Shown here one piece after another: positions 61,711 through 64,000 of a stretch of DNA of 64,000 nucleotides. Numbering within the stretch: the stretch's first letter is position 1; the number at the start of each line of letters is the position of its first letter. Source of the stretch: Leptospira levettii. GTDB lineage: Bacteria; Spirochaetota; Leptospiria; Leptospirales; Leptospiraceae. Below the pieces are notes generated by a model, which was given only the letters and a program-made list of their open reading frames with translations, was not told where the DNA came from and ran no database searches. The translations under genes were made by a program, and so were the position numbers. The stretch covers positions 186,001-250,000 of the forward strand of contig NZ_NPDM01000005.1 of the NCBI RefSeq assembly GCF_002812085.1. The letters are read 5' to 3'.

Positions 61711-62013
61711 ATGAAATTAGAAAAAGCAAAACTCATCACAATCATTGCTGATGAAGCTCTCCAAGATCGATTAGTTTCTGAACTTAAATCTGTGAATGTC
61801 AAAGGATATACGATCAGTGAAGCCAAAGGAGAAGGAATCAATCACGAGCACCTAACTTCTTGGGAAGGAAAAAACATACGGTTAGAATCCTTGGTTTCGG
61901 AAGGTAAAGCTTTAAAGATATTTCAAATTATATCAGAAAAATATTTAGAAAAATATCCTATGGTGATCTTTATGAACGATGTTGAAGTGATCCGAAAAGA
62001 AAGATTTAGCTAA
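61711..62013 (+). CDS. sbtB: PII-like regulator SbtB
   Basis: A 100-residue PII-superfamily protein starting at ATG 61711 with GGAG (61701-61704) 6 nt upstream. The ferredoxin-like fold shows AKLITIIADEALQDRL, the T-loop region around residues 38-55, and YPMVIFMNDVEVIR at the C-terminal strand. SbtB trimers bind adenyl nucleotides such as cAMP and AMP and gate SbtA. The C-terminal redox Cys pair known in some cyanobacterial SbtBs is absent. It is the last gene of the carbonate operon. Confidence 0.88.
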   Translation: MKLEKAKLITIIADEALQDRLVSELKSVNVKGYTISEAKGEGINHEHLTSWEGKNIRLESLVSEGKALKIFQIISEKYLEKYPMVIFMNDVEVIRKERFS

Positions 62014-62018
62014 AATTT

Positions 62019-63440
62019 TTAAAAAGTATGACCAATGTCTAAATAAAATAATTGGTCTTCACGTGAATACGCATAGTCCATTAGGATTACGGTGGCTTGG
62101 TCCCAAATCAACCGTAATCCTAAACCACGTGAATGTTTATAATCCATGGTACTTACCTGTTTGATTTTATCCCAAACTCGACCAACATCGTAAAATGGAA
62201 CTATACTCAATTGGAAAAATTGATCCCATAGAGTAAAACTTCCAACGCGATAACGTAGTTCTATATTATAAAAACCGATCACAGGCCCTACAAAACGTTC
62301 CTGCCTATAACCACGCAATGTATTCTGTCCACCTAATGCTCCCATAGGACCATCAATGGAAAATAAATATCGATATTCAAAAAAAGGAACCTCTCCTTCT
62401 ATTTTTGTGAGTGCTGCACGTTGTGCGATGACAAACTCTTCAAATAATTTAGGGAATGGTTGGTAAAAATTCTTAATTTGCCCAAAATGCCTTAAATAAT
62501 TAAAGTCCGAACCTATCGATCTTTCCGCTTTATTGACATTGTATTCAATGAGCCATCCTCGATCTGGGTCAGGTTCGTAATCTCTTGTATCAAAAGCAAT
62601 TCCGCCCCTCATGTAATTTAAATTTCCACCATGAACACCTATGATTTTCTTAGCATTTGAATCTTCTGTTAATTTTGAGGAATCTTCAATTGCAGGAACT
62701 GTAATTCCCGTCAGTGGATCTTTAGCTTCAACCGAATTGCCATCATACCGTCTAACAATATTTTTTGAAAATTCTACCCCACCCCAAACTCGAAAAACTT
62801 GGAATATCGTTTTATCAGCATTGAATTGACCATAGGTTGTTTCAAATTGGTAGTCATGATAATGTTGAGTTGATGTGAATTCACGCCCTGGGCCTCTGTT
62901 CTTTGCATACGAATTAGCATTCTCAAAATCTGAATAGGTTGCATTTCGAACGATTCTACTCCCATCTGCATTTCGATCTCTGAAATACAATGGTTGTAAA
63001 CTCTCTGTCCCAACACCAAAATATTGGTTATAATAACTGGCATCGTGACCCACATAGGATCGTAATCGGTAGGCTGTATCTAAAAAATAAGGAGCATCCC
63101 AAGCAAGGTAATTATTTTCAGTGCCACGATTGGTTCGGTATACACCGACATTAAACATATGTTCGTATGGTGTATACTTAAATGAAGAATCATTTTTTGT
63201 TCCGTTATAAAATACATTGGCTAAAAGACCAAGTCCGGAGCCATTAACTGCATCGTTCCCAAAAAGAGGTAACCCAGTTGCATACCAGCCTTCCTTTTTA
63301 TTGGCAAGTTCCTTTTCATCTAATTTTTTAAACTCACCCAACCATTCGGGAACATCAGAACTTCTCTCGTCTGCATAAACTGGAATCGCGACAAACGTTG
63401 ATAAACATACCAACCCCATCAACGAATTCCAAAATGACAT
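62019..63440 (-). CDS. Omp85/surface-antigen-type outer-membrane barrel
   Basis: A 473-residue exported protein (signal about 1-23, ending in VYADE). No POTRA domains are seen: after about 40 residues a beta-barrel begins. The family's signature loop GGQNTLRGYRQERFVGP (about 365-381), homologous to the RGF loop of Omp85 proteins, and VPFYDVGRVW near the C-terminus point to the BamA/TamA 'surface antigen' barrel. It ends in Phe. It may be a channel or lipid-exposed adhesin rather than an insertase, as POTRA is missing. It converges on the sbt operon. Confidence 0.85.
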   Translation of the reverse strand: MSFWNSLMGLVCLSTFVAIPVYADERSSDVPEWLGEFKKLDEKELANKKEGWYATGLPLFGNDAVNGSGLGLLANVFYNGTKNDSSFKYTPYEHMFNVGVYRTNRGTENNYLAWDAPYFLDTAYRLRSYVGHDASYYNQYFGVGTESLQPLYFRDRNADGSRIVRNATYSDFENANSYAKNRGPGREFTSTQHYHDYQFETTYGQFNADKTIFQVFRVWGGVEFSKNIVRRYDGNSVEAKDPLTGITVPAIEDSSKLTEDSNAKKIIGVHGGNLNYMRGGIAFDTRDYEPDPDRGWLIEYNVNKAERSIGSDFNYLRHFGQIKNFYQPFPKLFEEFVIAQRAALTKIEGEVPFFEYRYLFSIDGPMGALGGQNTLRGYRQERFVGPVIGFYNIELRYRVGSFTLWDQFFQLSIVPFYDVGRVWDKIKQVSTMDYKHSRGLGLRLIWDQATVILMDYAYSREDQLFYLDIGHTF

Positions 63441-63444
63441 GTAT

Positions 63445-64000
63445 TTACTTTACTTCGCGGACTTGAATCGTTTCGACTCGATCGTCTCCGGCAATGATGT
63501 CGGATAAAATCACTACCTTTTCTCCAGTTTGCAAATAACCATTATTCACTAAGGTTTGAATGGCTAAATTAATCGTTTTTTCCGGATCAGAAGAAAAATC
63601 AACTCGGTAAGGGATAACTCCACGTGTCAACCAAAGCTTTCGCCTAACAGAAGTCATATTAGTAAATGCGTGAACAATCGGATACCTTGGGTGAAATGAT
63701 GCTAAATTATTCGCAGTGATTCCACGTCTTGTGATGGCAATGATAGCATGAGCTTGCATCGAATCTGCTAAATTAGCGGCCGATCTTGCCATTTCTTCCT
63801 TTTGGTCTTTCGGTTTTCTTTGTGCCGCAAGACCCAAGTTAATCGACATTTCCATTCGACGTGCAATTTTATCCAACATTTCAACACATCGAACTGGATA
63901 TTTTCCCATTGCTGTTTCCCCAGATAACATGATGGCATCCGCTTCTTCGTAAACTGCATTCGCCACGTCTGTAACCTCTGCTCTTGTAGGAGAAGGATTA
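63445..64000 (-). CDS. pyk: Pyruvate kinase, C-terminal part (cut by window edge)
   Basis: The frame runs off the window's right edge. Visible are the end of the barrel ([16 protein letters not shown], then [16 protein letters not shown]), diagnostic for pyruvate kinase, and the C-terminal alpha/beta domain ([32 protein letters not shown]). The enzyme transfers phosphate from phosphoenolpyruvate to ADP in glycolysis. The gene ends 4 bp before the Omp85-type gene starts in the same direction, so they may share a transcript. The active-site N-terminal half lies outside. Confidence 0.96.
   Translation of the reverse strand, partial: NPSPTRAEVTDVANAVYEEADAIMLSGETAMGKYPVRCVEMLDKIARRMEMSINLGLAAQRKPKDQKEEMARSAANLADSMQAHAIIAITRRGITANNLASFHPRYPIVHAFTNMTSVRRKLWLTRGVIPYRVDFSSDPEKTINLAIQTLVNNGYLQTGEKVVILSDIIAGDDRVETIQVREVK

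Noticed and set aside
1..64000. CRISPR arrays, retrons, insertion sequences, prophage genes
   Set aside because: No regularly spaced repeats, reverse transcriptase, transposase or phage structural gene was seen on either strand.

Overview
The window looks like chromosomal DNA of a spirochaete of the genus Leptospira, probably from the environmental/saprophytic side of the genus. This rests on the AT-rich base composition, the many lipoproteins with spirochaete-type lipoboxes, a small Cys-containing lipoprotein of leptospiral type, several outer-membrane beta-barrels, and the gene content as a whole; no 16S gene is present to prove it. I see no tRNA, rRNA, complete insertion sequence, prophage or CRISPR array. 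Coding density is high on both strands. TTG starts preceded by good Shine-Dalgarno (SD) sequences are fairly common.

Layout. 0-6 kb: a partial gene, a small lipoprotein, a glyoxalase-like protein, a Cache/HAMP chemoreceptor, a structured intergenic region that may hold a tiny minus-strand gene, an M61 peptidase and corA. 6-12 kb: a minus-strand run efp > mtnB > two short-chain dehydrogenases > unknown 604-residue protein, divergent from epmB. 12-21 kb: a nucleotidyltransferase, exported msrB, a hybrid histidine kinase, a DEAD-box helicase, and a minus-strand lipid operon (short-chain dehydrogenase, DUF1295, cyclopropane synthase) divergent from a quinone-reductase-like dehydrogenase. 21-29 kb: an alginate-export-type porin, two tandem Bor-like lipoprotein genes (the first broken by an in-frame TAG), more lipoproteins, a ZIP metal transporter, epmA and small conserved proteins. 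29-34 kb: an orphan response regulator, a three-gene cassette like yqjD-yqjE, cutA, a GC-rich palindromic intergenic element, an ArsR/SRPBCC/YdeI/DoxX cluster and pnuC. 34-41 kb: a methyltransferase, a J-domain-like protein, aconitase, a FlgO-like lipoprotein, an outer-membrane protein and queA.

41-48.3 kb is a plus-strand surface-glycan operon: two glycosyltransferases, two membrane proteins, an MBOAT O-acyltransferase, its SGNH-type partner and a MazG-like pyrophosphohydrolase. 48.3-57 kb is a minus-strand six-gene run: membrane-anchored chemoreceptor-like signalling protein, exported caspase-like peptidase with an EF-hand-like loop and a C-terminal membrane domain, three consecutive Kelch-repeat lipoproteins, and a His-rich protein of unknown function. 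It is the best candidate in the window for an undescribed system. 57-64 kb holds a pirin behind a palindromic promoter, an S41 peptidase lipoprotein, a bicarbonate-uptake operon (exported beta-carbonic anhydrase, SbtA, SbtB), an Omp85-type barrel and the 3' part of pyruvate kinase.

Working together: efp, epmB and epmA, spread over 18 kb, make a complete EF-P beta-lysylation pathway. Carbonic anhydrase, SbtA and SbtB form a regulated inorganic-carbon uptake unit in what should be a heterotroph. The caspase/Kelch/receptor run suggests envelope stress sensing or regulated proteolysis, but that is inference.
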